Shown here: piece after piece, positions 45,498-57,777 of the stretch | How the letters are laid out: every line of letters starts with the position of its first letter | Numbering within the stretch: the stretch's first letter is position 1 | Assembly: GCF_033568475.1 (NCBI RefSeq) | Contig: NC_133122.1 | Coordinates: 72,997,442-73,061,441, forward strand | DNA from: Henckelia pumila | Lineage: Eukaryota > Streptophyta > Magnoliopsida > Lamiales > Gesneriaceae | Direction: 5' to 3' | Length of the DNA stretch: 64,000 bases | Made by a program: the position numbers and the translations under genes | The notes under the pieces: generated by a model | Told to the model about the DNA's origin: nothing | Database searches by the model: none | The model's input: the letters and a program-made list of their open reading frames with translations, nothing else

Positions 45498-45690
45498 AGG
45501 GGTGGGTTTTTGGTATACTGTATCAAAAATATTGGTATGAAAAAAATTCATACCGATATCGATATCGAAATTTTGGTATGGAAAAATCCATACTAATACC
45601 GTATAGATACCGAAAAAAAATTCGATATACCAAAAAAAATCTATATATCGAAAAAATTTCGGTACGGTATCCCGAAAAGTCGGGACATGT
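45498..45690. mobile_element. hAT-like end with GGTAT/ATACC repeats
   Basis: It begins TAGGGGTGGGTTTTTGG, followed by repeated GGTATA, ATACCG and CGATAT motifs in both orientations down to TCGGTACGGTATCCCG near 45675. Such starts and subterminal repeats are common in hAT elements. The second terminus is not defined, so it may be a solo end. Confidence 0.5.
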
Positions 45691-46003
45691 GATGTGACCG
45701 CCGCCAAGTAAGAAAAATGAATAAAATTATTAAAAAAAATAGTGAACTAAAACTAAAATTTGACAATATAAAGAACCAAAAGCTCAAAGAGACGAACTTA
45801 TTAAGAAAAAAAAACCTTTAGAATTGCATTAAACTGCATAACTTGACTATGCACATTTAATATTTTGAACAATAGCACGTAGAGCCCGTGAACATTGAAT
45901 ATATCAACTAAAGTAAATATGTGTGGCAAAATTTATCTATGATCTATCTCGTGTTAGATAAATATTCCTTCTATTAGTTGACCATTTCATTACATTTCAA
46001 ATA

Positions 46004-46357
46004 AGGGTGTTCGTTGAGGATGGGTCGATTCCGTTGAGTTTTACACGATTTTATTTTAATTTTTCTATTTATAAAAATATAATCTGAGATTTATTTTATT
46101 TGAAAATTTATTTTAATTAATAATTAAAGTATATTTTAAATATACTATATTATTTTATTATTTAAATTTTTTATAAAATTTTTAAATATAAATTATAAAT
46201 GAATTAAACAAATTAATCAACCAAAAGATTTTAAAAAATACATAATTCATGACCAAATATCATTTTATAAAATTTTCTTTTAAAAAAATCATTTTATAAA
46301 ATGTATAATAAAATTTTTAATATAATTAACCTTTTTTTTTTTGATCGATTCGAATTT
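46004..46357. mobile_element. Possible small TIR element
   Basis: The left end GGGTGTTCGTTGAGGATGGG with GTCGATTC is roughly mirrored by GATCGATTCGAATTTGACACC at 46343-46363. The interior is AT-rich. No clear target duplication was found. Confidence 0.35.
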
Positions 46358-46360
46358 GAC

Positions 46361-46720
46361 ACCAATACAAAAAATTCGCGGATTAGTAACGGATTTAAAG
46401 ACGAAAATATGATTTCGTTACTAAATAACGACAAAATATATTAAATATGTCGTAAATATTATTTTGTGACCGTCACAAACTTTTGTGACGGAATTCTTAT
46501 TCCGTGGAGTATTTGTGACAGATTTTTTGATTCCGTTACTAATTTGTAACGGACTATGTGTTTTTGTCACAAATGTGTTACGAAATATTGTAACGATGTA
46601 TATAATTTGGTTACTACTGATTTGTGATGGAGTATCTTTTCTGCACAAATATTTGTGTAACGATATATACAATTCTGTTACTGTTTTGTTACGGATTGTT
46701 TGATTTCGTCACAAATTTAA
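46361..46720. mobile_element. CACTA-like subterminal repeat array
   Basis: A dense array of short motifs (GTAACGG, CGTTAC, TTGTGACGG, GTCACAAA) in alternating orientation occupies 46385-46715. It is preceded by CAATACAAAAAATTCGCGG, which resembles a degenerate CACTACAAAAAA terminus. It is similar in style to the array at 4505-4734. The opposite terminus was not located. Confidence 0.5.
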
Positions 46721-47204
46721 AAATTTCACATTATTTTCAAAATTCTATGAAATTATATTTATAAGTATTATCATATTATTTTTTATATTGTTAATATTTT
46801 TTTTACATATAAAAATACAAAAAATCTTAATTTTTAAATTACATTTTATTTTTTTGAATAAATACTTTTATTTTATAAACTTTACAAAACATTTTATTAA
46901 TAATGAAATTAAAATAGAATCCGTCAATCTCACCTCCAGCTCCAGCCCTAAACTCCCGACGCACGCCGCTTCGCACCTCACCAATTCATTCTGCCACTGT
47001 CAATCGCTTATCTACGTTAGGTTATTTTTTTTCTTTTTCTTGTCTGAGCCGTAGTAAAATGGGATCTGAGGATGTGTTGATTTAATATCATCATTTTTTG
47101 TTTCTCATGATTTTTCTTATTCACCTGTGTGATCAATGGGAGTAAGTATATTTTCGAATGAATTTTCAGCGTTAATCATATATATATTAGTAGAAATATA
47201 AAGA
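46721..47204. other. Intergenic or transposon interior, unassigned
   Basis: AT-rich, with a short C-rich patch at 46925-47010. No coding domain was recognised. Confidence 0.45.
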
Positions 47205-47411
47205 TGATTGATCGAATACATGTTAGGACTTGGTCAAATTAGCTTTATCTTGTTTAATAGTTTGTTAGCAGTGGGCTCCTTGTTTTTCGTATTTTTCTGT
47301 TTGCTCTGTATGGCTATTTATAGCTTAATTATTTCTCATTCAATAATACACAGAGTACCTTCCATAATTTATTGTTCTCTGAATTCTTCTACTGTTAATT
47401 TATCTTTATCA
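47205..47411 (+). repeat. 5' LTR of Copia A2 (about 190-207 bp)
   Basis: It ends CTTTATCA at 47411, two bases before the primer site. The left border is uncertain: TGATTGATCG at 47205 or TGTTAGGACT at 47221. It contains CTATTTATAGC (about 47311), a TATA-like element. Confidence 0.65.
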
Positions 47412-47413
47412 TA

Positions 47414-47425
47414 TGGTATCAGAGC
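47414..47425 (+). other. Primer-binding site of Copia A2
   Basis: TGGTATCAGAGC is complementary to the tRNA-iMet 3' end. Confidence 0.9.
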
Positions 47426-47481
47426 CTCGCAAGAGGCTCGATAAGAAGCAGCAGTCTTCAAAAGGTTTTTAAGCAACGACA

Positions 47482-48573
47482 ATGGCAACATAGGGTGCTT
47501 TTGTTCAACCAGCTGTGCCGAGGTTCGATGGTCACTACGATCACTGGGCGTTGCTTATAGAAAATTTCCTTCGATCAAAGGAATATTGGGGTGTCGTAGA
47601 AAATGGAGTTTCTGCCGCAGCAGAAGGTGTGACTCTAACTGAGGCACAAAAGAAAATATGTGATGAGCAGAGGTTGAAGGATCTTAAGGCTAAGAACTAT
47701 TTGTTTCAAGCCTTAGATCGCTCTATTTTGGAAACCATAATCAACAAAGACACGTCAAAGAATATCTGGGACTCTATGAAGCAGAAATATCAAGGGACAA
47801 TACGAGTCAAACGTGCTCATCTACAAGCATTGCGAAAGGAGTATGAAATTGTTCACATGAAGGAAGAAGAATCTGTGAACGAGTACATTGCTCGTGTCCT
47901 TGTCATCACCAACAAGATGAAAGCGAATGGTGAAGATTTGAAACATGGAGCTATTGTGGAAAAGATCCTGAGGTCAATGACACCCAAATTTAATTATGTG
48001 GTGTGTGCAATTGAAGAATCCAAGGATACGAGTATGTTGTCAAATTGATGAGCTACAAAGTAGTTTGCTTGTGCATGAACAACGCATGAGTAATCCTGTA
48101 CATGAAGAACACGCTCTGAAGGTGACTCGTGGAAACCAATATGCTGGAAGAGGACGAGGGCGTGGGAGTTTTGGAGGCAGAGGTCGCGGAAGACGCAGAC
48201 AAAGCCTTGACAAAGCCATGGTGGAATGTTATGCTTGCCACAAACTTGGTCATTTTCAGTGGGAGTGCAATAAAGGTATGACCAATTTTGTGGAGAGTCA
48301 AACAGAAAGTGAAGAACATATGTTGTTGATGGCTTGTGTTGAAGAAAATGAGCAGCACAAAAAAGACATGTGGTTTCTTGATTCTGGGTGCAGCAATCAC
48401 ATGTGTGGAAAAAGAGAATATTTTTCTGACCTTGATGAAAAATTCACAGATTCGGTGAAGCTGGGAAATAATTCGAACATGGTGGTCCATGGGAAGGGCA
48501 ATATCAGGCTGGAAATTGATGGAATTGTTAGCATCATCTTGGGAGTTTTTTATGTTCCAGAATTGACAAATAT
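47482..48573 (+). pseudogene. Copia A2 gag-protease part, broken
   Basis: ATG 47482 is followed after three codons by TAG (47491-47493). The frame then continues with VPRFDGHYDHWALLIENFL, KDLKAKNYLFQALDRSI and ILRSMTPKFNYVVCAIEES (UBN2 gag). An extra A in the run at 48042-48044 shifts the frame, which carries on as IDELQSSLLVHEQRMS. A Gly/Arg-rich stretch and a CCHC knuckle CYACHKLGHFQWEC (about 48227-48270) follow, then the protease WFLDSGCSNHMCG (about 48370). A missing base near 48568-48574 shifts back to the first frame. Confidence 0.88.
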
Positions 48574-51028
48574 CTGCTGAGTCTGGGACAATTGCAAGAA
48601 AAGTGGCTGAGCATTCTGTTTCAACAAGGGCAATGCGAAATAAATCATCCCGAAAAAGGTTTGATCATAAAAGCTAATATATCTGCAAATCGAATGTTTA
48701 TCTTGCATGCCATTACTTTGCCTACAGGACCCACTTGTTTTAACACAGTCACAAAAGATGTGGCACAGTTGTGGCATTGTAGGTTTGTGCATTTAAGCTT
48801 CGAAGGTTTACAAATTTTGCAGCAAAGACAAATGGTGATAGGTTTACCATTACTTAAGCCACCCTCGAAGTTGTTCAAAGATTGTCTTGTGGGAAAACAA
48901 CATCGGGACTCATTCCCAATGAAAAGTTCTTGGAGAGCATCACAAATTTTACAACTTGTTCATGCTGACATTTGCGGACCAATTAAGCCAGCCTCAAATA
49001 GCAAGAAAAAGTATTTACTTACTTTTATTGATGATTTTAGCCGAAAAACATGGGTGTATTTTTTGGCAGAAAAATCAGAAGCGTTCACTGTTTTTAAGAG
49101 CTTCAATATACATGTCAAAAAAGCAACCAACATGTCTATAAAAGGGCTGCGTACAGATCATGGTGGAGAATTTACATCTCAAGAATTCAATAATTTTTGC
49201 AATGAACGTGGAATCCAAAGACAATTGACAGCTGCATATTCACCGCAACAAAAATGGAGTTGCCGAACGGAAGAATCGAACTATCATGAATTTGGTCCGT
49301 AGCATGCTGTTTGAAAAGAAAGTACCAAAAACCTTCTGGCCAGAAGCAGTAAATTGGGCTGTGCATGTTTTGAATCGTAGTCCAACACTGCCTGTGAAGG
49401 ATAAAACACCTGAAGAAGCGTGGAGCGGACTTAAGCCATCAATTCAACACTTCAGAATTTTTGGATGTGTCTCTTATGCTCACATTCTTGATAGTTCGAG
49501 AACTAAATTAGACGCGAAAATCTTGAGGTGTGTTTTTCTTGGACTCAGCGAGGAATCAAAGGCGTACAGGCTCTATGATCCAATCTCACAAAGGATTATA
49601 GTGAGCATAGATGTAATTTTTGAAGAATCTGAAGAGTGGGAATGGAACAAGCAAAATGATTCAGCTGTTTTTTGTGAGTTGGAACGGGAAGATGATGAAA
49701 AGGCTGTGACTGAAGAATCTTTTGTAGAAGAATATACTACTTATGCACAATCCGAGGAGTCTCTTCCCACTAACCAAGAAACTCCTCCAAATCGTGTCGA
49801 AAGAAGGGGTAGAAGGCACTCAGCTTGGTTGACAGATTATGTATCAGGTGAAGGCTTGTCTGATGAAGAGGAAGCAGCATTTTTTTCTTCAAATACAGCA
49901 GCTGCCGATCCACTTAATTATGAAGAAGCTGTGAAGAGTGAAAAATGGAGGAATGCCATGGCTGCTGAGATTGAAGCAATTGAGAAAAATGGCACATGGG
50001 AACTAATCGATCGACCTAAAGGAGTCAAAACAGTTGGTGTAAAGTGGGTTTACAAGACTAAAATTAATGAAAAGGGAGAAGTTGACAAGTTTAAGGCATG
50101 GTTGGTCGTAAAAAGATATGCTCAAAAATATGGTATAGATTACACAGAAGTGTTTGCTCCGGTGGCTCGTATGGAGACTGTTCGATTGGTAATTGCTTTA
50201 GCAGCACAAAAAAGGTGGGCCATTCATCAATTAGATGTAAAGTATGCCTTTTTACATGGAGAACTAGTTGAAGATGTTTTTATTGAGCAACCATGTGGTT
50301 ATGTTCAAAGGGGAAATGAGGATAAAGTTTACAAGCTTAAAAAGGCTCTTTATGGGCTTAAACAAGCTCCACGTGCTTGGTACAGTCGAATTGAAGCATA
50401 TTTCATAAAGGAAGGTTTTCAAAAATGTGTTTTTGAGCATACCCTTTTTGTTAAACAAAACATGGAGGGCGGCATGATCATTGTAAGTTTATATGTTGAT
50501 GATCTTCTTTTTACAAGAAATGACGAGTTGATGTTTATCGAGTTTAAGAACTCGATGAAGCATGAGTTTGAAATGACCGATCTTGGAAAAATGAAATTTT
50601 TTTTGGGTCTCGAAGTCTTGCAGAAATCTGGTGGAATTTTTATCGGTCAAAGAAAATATGCTCAGGAGGTGTTGCAGCGTTTTGAAATGAATCACAGCAA
50701 TTCTGTTCAAACTCCAATGGTTCCTGGTTTCAAACTTTGCAAAGATGAAGGAGGAGTTAAGGTGGACATTACTCATTTCAAACAAATTGTTGGTTGTCTT
50801 ATGTATCTTACAACGACTCATCCAGACATGATGTTTTCCATAAGTCTCTTGAGCAGATATATGGAAAAACCTACTCAGCTTCACTTACAGCTAGCGAAGA
50901 GAGTGTTGCGGTATTTACAAGGAACAACTGAGTATGGAATTTTCTATAAGAAGGGAGGAAATGAAGGTCTTATAGCATACACTGATAGTGATTATGCGGG
51001 TGACTTGGATGACAGAAATGTTGGAAAA
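48574..51028 (+). pseudogene. Copia A2 integrase-RT-RNase H part, broken and truncated
   Basis: The sequence continues with the GAG-pre-integrase region (QLWHCRFVHLSFEGL) and the integrase core with DICGPIKP, TFIDDFSRKTWVYF and RTDHGGEF. An extra A in the A5 run at 49250-49254 then shifts the frame. After it come RSMLFEKKVPKTFWPEAVNW, RT with LDVKYAFLHGEL and catalytic YVDDLLF (about 50491-50511), and the start of RNase H, YTDSDYAGDLDDR (about 50980-51028). There the LTR of Copia B cuts the gene. Apart from the indels, no nonsense codon occurs over the last 1.7 kb, so this copy is younger-looking than A1. Confidence 0.9.
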
Positions 51029-52905
51029 CTGTGTTCAGATCAATTAGAATTGATACCCGGTGCAGTGGAAGTTTAAAAATTTATTTTATTAATATGGAAC
51101 GATTCCATATCTGGGTATCAAAACTTTTACGATTAAATTTTGTAAGTAAAAAAAATAATCACTATTAAATATTTTACCTTAAAATCTCGAAGCGAGATTA
51201 TGGACACCAACAAAATTTAAACTGCTCTTGTTGTATATCCCCGGAACTGATGAACGAACGTTTCTTCAATCAGGTCCACGAATAGAAAACAAAATCCTCT
51301 GATTGACTGCACTAGAAATCAATCAGAAGTTTGCGTAGAGAATAAACAGATATGATCTGTTAATTCAGATTGTAATTTTTCACAAAAACACAACCCGAAT
51401 TTTCTCTAAAAGGGACAGAGGATTTCGAAAATCCCCTTTAATAATATAGGCTGAAATTTCGAAAATTGCTAGACTGAAAAGCTTGTAATTTTCGAACACT
51501 GCAGTCTTATTTATAGATAATTTGTAGACTATATTAAGTTATAATTGCATTATGACTCTAACTCCTTAAAGCCCACAATCCATAACTTAAGCCCAACAAG
51601 CCAAGCCCGTTGTTCTAGAAATTAATATAAAATTCATCGTGACTCTGATTGATAAACTAATTTTACCAATGTGCACAGAAACCATTTCTGCATCTTTTAA
51701 AGTCAAGATAATTTTTCTGAATCCGAATTCAGTGATTTCCAAAAATGCCCATCCCTATGTCATTTTAGGAAATCCCACTCCCTTTTAATTAAGAAGTCCA
51801 ACTTCTCTTTCATTAAATTTAACTCTTTAAATTTAACTATCTCTACGGGGTTTTAGTAATCCATTACTTGTGTAACCCTCAATGGTTCAGGAATACAGCT
51901 AGCCGTGGGCTCACAACCCCTTGTGACTCGGAACAACAATTTCCGACTTACCCATCGAATCATGGTAAGAGCGCCTAGCAACATCGCCCCATGATTCCCT
52001 AGGTATTACTGATAGTGCCTGCAAGAACCAGTAGATTTTGGTTAGCGTATAGTACGGTCCCTTCAACCAAATATCCCGATCGAATCAACAACCATTGGTG
52101 CATCGAGAGTCGTTCGAGATTCGATAACTATGCATAACATCTTGGAGATCTATTAGTGACATCGCATGTGTTACTAGGAACACCAAGTAACCTAAAACAC
52201 ATCATGTACTCTGGCCAGAGATTCGTCACACTAATATCTCCTCAGATCGCATAGGATATCCACACTCGCAAGTATGTGGTGAATCCTTGACAACAAAGCA
52301 TCTACTCTTATATGTGTCGTAACTGTACCCAATCCCGACACCTGATGACTCCAATAGAGTCGGTAAACGAGTCAAAGTACAGTACTAGCATATAGAGTCT
52401 CAATGATGTTTCAAGTAGTAAGGACTAATGGTGTACAACCAAAACCGCGGACTTTATCCACTCGATAAGTGATAACCACTTGGAAAGTCCGAATAGGGTA
52501 GTTCGATCATTCATCATATGAATATCCATTTTCATGCTTTGAACATCTCTATGTTCCATACCAATGAAACGTGGTACTCGGCATCGCAAATGCTAGTCTC
52601 AATCTCGAGCGATCCTTATCCTTATTTGCGGACGGCTCAATTGAATAGGAACAGTTTAGAATATACAGTGACTATAAGATGTGTTTCATGATAGCCATCC
52701 CCATGTGCTACCACATATTACATACACTATAGTATATTCAAGGTCTTTATCAAAACAACAATAGCATATCATAATATAACAATATGAAGAAAGATAAAGT
52801 CAATGCCATTATAAAAGTGTAAATTATATTAAACAAAAGATTGTTTTACATAGAGTCATAAAAGCCCTTAGCCACAAGTTGGCTAACCGGGCACCCACTC
52901 TTTCA
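51029..52905 (-). repeat. 3' LTR of Copia B (1877 bp)
   Basis: In plus orientation it runs from TGTTGGAAAAC (51029) to CTCTTTCA (52905). Read on the minus strand it opens TGAAAGAGTGGG and closes GTTTTCCAACA, giving the TG...CA ends. Its left 749 bp match the fragment at 1-769 in opposite orientation. It interrupts the RNase H of Copia A2. Confidence 0.9.
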
Positions 52906-52920
52906 ATCTCCCACTTTCCC
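52906..52920 (-). other. Polypurine tract of Copia B
   Basis: The minus-strand reading GGGAAAGTGGGAGAT lies between the pol stop codon (52920-52922) and the LTR. Confidence 0.85.
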
Positions 52921-55900
52921 TAAAGCCAACTAGTCATACTACGTAATCCCATTGCTTCGCGATGTTTGTCAAACAATGGTCCTGTCAAGGGCTTAGTAAG
53001 CGGATCATCGATATTGTCTGTAGAGGCCACTCTCTCGACACTGATGTCTCCTCTTTCCACGATCTTCCGGATGATATGGTATTTTCTCAGTACGTGTTTG
53101 GACTTCTGATGAGACCTTGGTTCCTTTGCCTGAGCAACGGCACCCGTGTTGTCACAGTACACCGGGACTGGACCAACAGCTTCAGGAATTACACCCAACT
53201 CTTGGATGAATTTCCTTATCCAAACCGCCTCTTTAGCAGCAGCTGATGCTGCAATGTATTCTGCCTCAGTGGTGGAATCCGCTGTGGTGTCCTGCTTGGA
53301 ACTCTTCCAAGAGACAGCACCGCCATTGAGCACGAATACAAATCCAGAGGTTGATTTCGAGTCATCCATGTCACATTGGAAGCTAGAGTCGGTATAGCCT
53401 TCCAACTTCAATTCTCTCCCTCCATAAACCATGAACAAATTCTTAGTCCTTCGCAAGTACTTAAGAATATCCTTCACGGCTTTCCAATGCATTTGACCGG
53501 GATTGGCTTGGTATCTGCTCGTGACGCTCAGAGCATAGGCCACATCCAGTCTGGTAGATATCATCCCATACATGATACTACCTATGGCTGACGCATATGG
53601 CACGTGTGTCATCTTCTCTATCTCTTCGTCAGTCTTGGGACACATAGACTTGGATAGAGAAACTCCATGACACATAGGTAGATGTCCTCTCTTGGACTCA
53701 TCCATAGAAAACCTTTTCAATATGGTGTCGATGTAGGTTGATTGAGTGAGTCCTATCATTCTTTTAGATCTATCTCTATAGATCTGAATTCCTAGAATAT
53801 AGGATGCCTCACCTAAATCCTTCATCGAGAATCTACCTGATAATCATATCTTTGTTGACTGCAACATCCCTACATCATTCCCCATGATTAGGATGTAATC
53901 AACATAAAGTACTAAGAATGTTACCGCATTCTTAACTAATTTTTTGTACACGCATGGTTCCTCCGGGTTCTTGATGAAACCAAAATCTTTTATTGTTTCA
54001 TCAAATTTCTGGTTCCAACTTCTTGATGCTTGTTTGAGACCATAGATTGATCTCTGAAGCTTGCATACCTTATGCTCGCTTCCCATGGATGTGTATCCCT
54101 CAGGCTGCATCATATAGATCTCTTCCTTAATGTTTCCATTAAGAAATGCAGTGTTTACATCCATTTGCCATATCTCATAGTCATACCATGCTGCTATGGC
54201 AATAAGGATTCTTATGGACTTGAATATTGCGACTGGTGAAAAGGTTTCATCATAGTCAACTCCTTGTCTTTGAGTATAACCTTTTGCCACCAATCGTGCC
54301 TTGTAGGTCAATACCTTTCCATCAGGCCCAAGCTTTCTCTTGTAGATCCATTTGCACCTAATTGGAACAATTCCATTGGGAGGATCTACTAAAGACCAAA
54401 CTTGGTTAGAATGCATCGAGTCTATTTCCGATTGCATAGCTTCAAGCCATAAATTCGAATCCGCATCAGAAATTGCTTCCTTGAAGTTTCTTGGATCACA
54501 TCCAATGACGGGTTCACTTTGATCCCCTTCAAGAAGAAGACCATATCTAATAGGAGGCCTAGAAGTCCTCTCGGATCTCCTAGTAATAGGCGTGGCTTGT
54601 GATGATTCTTGAGGTGTAGGATCGCTATTTTGTATCTCGGGTTCTTCTCGAATTTCTTCGAGTTCCATCATCTTGCATTTCTTATCCAATAAGAACTCCT
54701 TCTCCAAGAAGGTGACATTCCTTGAAACAAACACTTTTGTTTCAGCAGGATGATAGAAATAATATCCGATTGAATTCTTGGGATACCCTACAAAATAACA
54801 TAAAGTGGATCGACTATCCAATTTATCTCCCACTGTCTGCTTCACGTAAGCAGGATATCCCCAAATCCTCAAGTACGAATACTTAGGAGCTTTGCCATTC
54901 CATAACTCGTATGGTGTTTCAAGCGCGTAGCCCCAAAACGAAGGTGGGAGCTCAGTGAAGCTCATCATGGATCGAACCATGTCCAACAAAGTTCGATTGC
55001 GACGCTCCGAAACACCATTAAGCTGAGGTGTCATAGGAGGAGTCCACTGAGAGAGAATCCCATTCTCTTTTAGATAGTCCAAAAACTCGGTACTTAAGTA
55101 TTCTTCACCTCGATCCGATCGAAGTGCCTTAATACTTTTACCTAGTTTGTTTTCTACTTCAGCCTTGAATTCTTTGAACTTTTCAAATGCTTCAGACTTA
55201 TATTTCATTAAATATAAATACCCATACCTAGAATGATCATCAGTAAAGGTAATGAAGTAGTTGTTGCCACATTTAGTACCAATCCTAAGTGGACCGCAAA
55301 CATCTGTATGGATCAAATCCAACAGATTTTGACTACGCTCAGGTTTTCCTTTGAAAGGAGATTTAGTCATTTTTCCCTTTAGGCAGGACTCACAAGTAGG
55401 TAGAGAGTTAATATCAGACATATCAAACATGCCCTCTCCCACTAGCTTGTTCATCCTCCTTGAGGAAATATGACCTAGCCTAGCATGCCAAAGGTTTGCC
55501 GGGTTTTGACTATCGTCCTTCCTTTTAATTGTTGTTACTGGTTTATCAACATAATTAATTGGAACGTCTTTTAATTTTAAGCTATATAGATCATTTTCAA
55601 GTTGTCCATTTCCAATCAAACAATCATTCTTGTAAATATTGCAAATCCCATTCACAAAATTGCAAGAAAAACCATCTTTATCAAGCATAGAAATAGATAT
55701 AATGTTTTTGACCAAATCCGGAACATATAAAACATATCTCAAAAATAACTTAAAATTGTTCTGCAAAACTAAATAAATGTCTCCTATAGCTTTGGCTTCG
55801 ACTCTAGAACCATTCCCGAGCCTTAGCTGGGTCTCACCCATCCTTAGCTTACGACTTCTTGTCATCACCTGCAAATCATTGCAAATGTGAGATCCACATC

Positions 55901-56239
55901 CGGTATCCAATACCCAAGAAGAAGTATTAAGCGAAACATTTATTTCAATGTAAAACATACCCTTTGCAGTTCGCAACTTTTCGAGGTATTCCTTGCAGTT
56001 ACGTTTCCAATGACCGGGTTTCTTGCAGTAATGGCAAACGTTTTCATCTTTTATCCCAATTGAAGCCTTGACCTTTCCCTTCTTATTTGGTACAATCTTC
56101 TTGGGTGGGGCAGAACGTTTCTTACCCTTTCCACTTGATCCTTTCTTAGAGTTAGAAGAGGAGCCAACCAAGAGTACCGGTTTATCCTTCTTTAGTGTGC
56201 CTTCATATGTGACAAGAGAATTGACCATCTATTCAAGGG
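52920..56239 (-). pseudogene. Copia B gag 3' part and pol, broken
   Basis: From right to left there is a CCHC knuckle, CHYCKKPGHWKRNC (about 56000-56040), a protease, WVLDTGCGSHICN (about 55900), and GAG-pre-integrase, LWHARLGHISSRRM. Integrase has LIHTDVCGPL, TFTDDHSRYGYLY, RSDRGEEY and GVSERRNRT. RT has DVNTAFLNGNIKEEIYM and YVDYILIMGND. RNase H has YTDSSFQCDMDDSKSTSGF, EAEYIAASAA and YCDNTGAV, ending SMTSWL at 52923. Stops are TAG at 56229-56231 and TGA at 53844-53846, both in the otherwise continuous frame. In the RT box the second catalytic aspartate is tyrosine (codon 53895-53897), which should abolish polymerase activity even without the stops. Confidence 0.92.
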
Positions 56240-56244
56240 TGGCC
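56240..56244 (+). repeat. Target duplication of Gypsy E, left (TGGCC)
   Basis: It is identical to 63803-63807, and both lie in Copia B gag. Confidence 0.95.
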
Positions 56245-57658
56245 TGTAGTGACCCAGCATGGAATCACCTACTAACTGGCAACTAATAGCATGCACTAAA
56301 CTTAATACAGCAAAATACTTAACAGAGTAAAAACGTGCGGAAACTTAACCATAATTTACATATCAGCTTAGTAATATAATTCAGGCTTAAATCTATAGTG
56401 ATACAACCATATCGAAATTCTTAATAGTAAACATTATACAACTAACAAATCATGCTGTATAAAAACTTTCAAAGCTCCTGCTCCCTAGTCCTGCCTTGAA
56501 CTACCAGTTTCGTCCATCCTGCGACCTGCCCCATGGAATAGGGTGTCCAAGATAACAACTAGGACGTGAGCGCTACGCCCAGTACATAGACATGAGTAAA
56601 CATATGTATATAATGCATGCAACATGATGACTGGTACAGGGTCATCTGAAAAGTCATGCTCAGAACCGGCGCCATATGAGTGCTGCCACCGCACGGATCA
56701 ACCTCTGGGTGCAACCACACTCGTCTATTACACCAGAGTAGACAGACATAAATGCCCCCGCCGTCGCGGTACTCTCAGTGACAGACTATCGAGTATAGAG
56801 CTGAGCGGCTCTATAATCAGGTATAACAAGGAATAGGCTCAACGTGTATATGAACATGACATATGAGTATAGAAAATGGTAAATCATACATCATGACATA
56901 TAATAATGCCAAATAAATGCAACATATAAACATGTGTACTAGCTGGCAATCTCAGTCAATGTGTACGTACCTCTAGGCTAGTTTAAGTAAAGTAGATCCT
57001 AGGTTCCAAGCCTATATTCAAAAGTTCACCGTATCACTACACAAGTTCTATAAGCCTTAACTAAGCTAATAAGTACTCCCAAAACTTAAATCGATTCTCG
57101 GACCATACCTTCGTCCGAAGTAAGCCCTTTGAAGTCGCTAGTCCCGGATGACTATAACCACACCTTGGTTATTCCAGAACCTCTATTATAACCGATAGGG
57201 CCCTCAAGTGTATATCTCACACTATATAACTGAAGAAGGAAACTCGGGAATTCGTAATTGAAAATGAACTCTGAACGACCCTATTTATAGCCAAATTTCT
57301 CGGCCAGGATCGGAACTTCCGATTTCGGGATCGGAGCTTCCGATCCAGCTCATTGCGTGCATGTCTTCCACGCCAGGATCGGAACTTCCGATCTACGATC
57401 GGAGCTTCCGATCTGCTCTATGATCGACACTTGTCAAAACTCGCAACTGAGTCATCGATCATTTCTGGCAGCTGGGGATCGGAACTTCCGTTCCAGGATC
57501 GGAGCTTACTATCTGGGATCGGAGCTTACTATCCGGCCCAAAATTAAAAAGCCCAAATTTTACTTCTGAAGTCCAATAACACTCCGAAATTGGTTAAATA
57601 CCAACCCTTAATCATGTTTAACATATTATTATCTTAAAATGGTTTCTGGGTTACTACA
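56245..57658 (-). repeat. 3' LTR of Gypsy E (1414 bp)
   Basis: It runs from TGTAGTGACCCAGCATGG to TTTCTGGGTTACTACA. Near its inner end (57304-57538) is a cluster of GGATCGGAACTTCCGATC-type short repeats. ORFs inside the LTR are incidental. Confidence 0.95.
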
Positions 57659-57673
57659 TTCTCCCCACCTTTA
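57659..57673 (-). other. Polypurine tract of Gypsy E
   Basis: The minus-strand reading TAAAGGTGGGGAGAA abuts the 3' LTR. Confidence 0.88.
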
Positions 57674-57777
57674 GATATTTCGTCCGCGAAATAACATCTA
57701 AAGACAAATCAAGATAACAATATGAAACATCAAACCATGTCTTATTACAACAACGGTAATTACATCTTACATGGTAA

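Larger units (their letters stand above)
47205..51028 (+). mobile_element. Ty1/copia element A2, interrupted in RNase H
   Basis: This is a second copy of the family seen at 770-3817, here with its 5' end: LTR, primer site, gag and pol up to RNase H. The element stops at 51028, where the LTR of Copia B begins. The remaining 3' part must lie beyond 64000. AGAAA (51024-51028) is the left copy of the expected target duplication. Confidence 0.92.

Noticed and set aside
48053..48490. 145-codon minus-strand ORF
   Set aside because: It is the antisense shadow of the Copia A2 gag-protease region.
57304..57538. Regularly repeated GATCGGA units resembling a CRISPR-like array
   Set aside because: The units are short and irregular with no unique spacers, occur in both LTRs of a Gypsy element, and the genome is a plant's.
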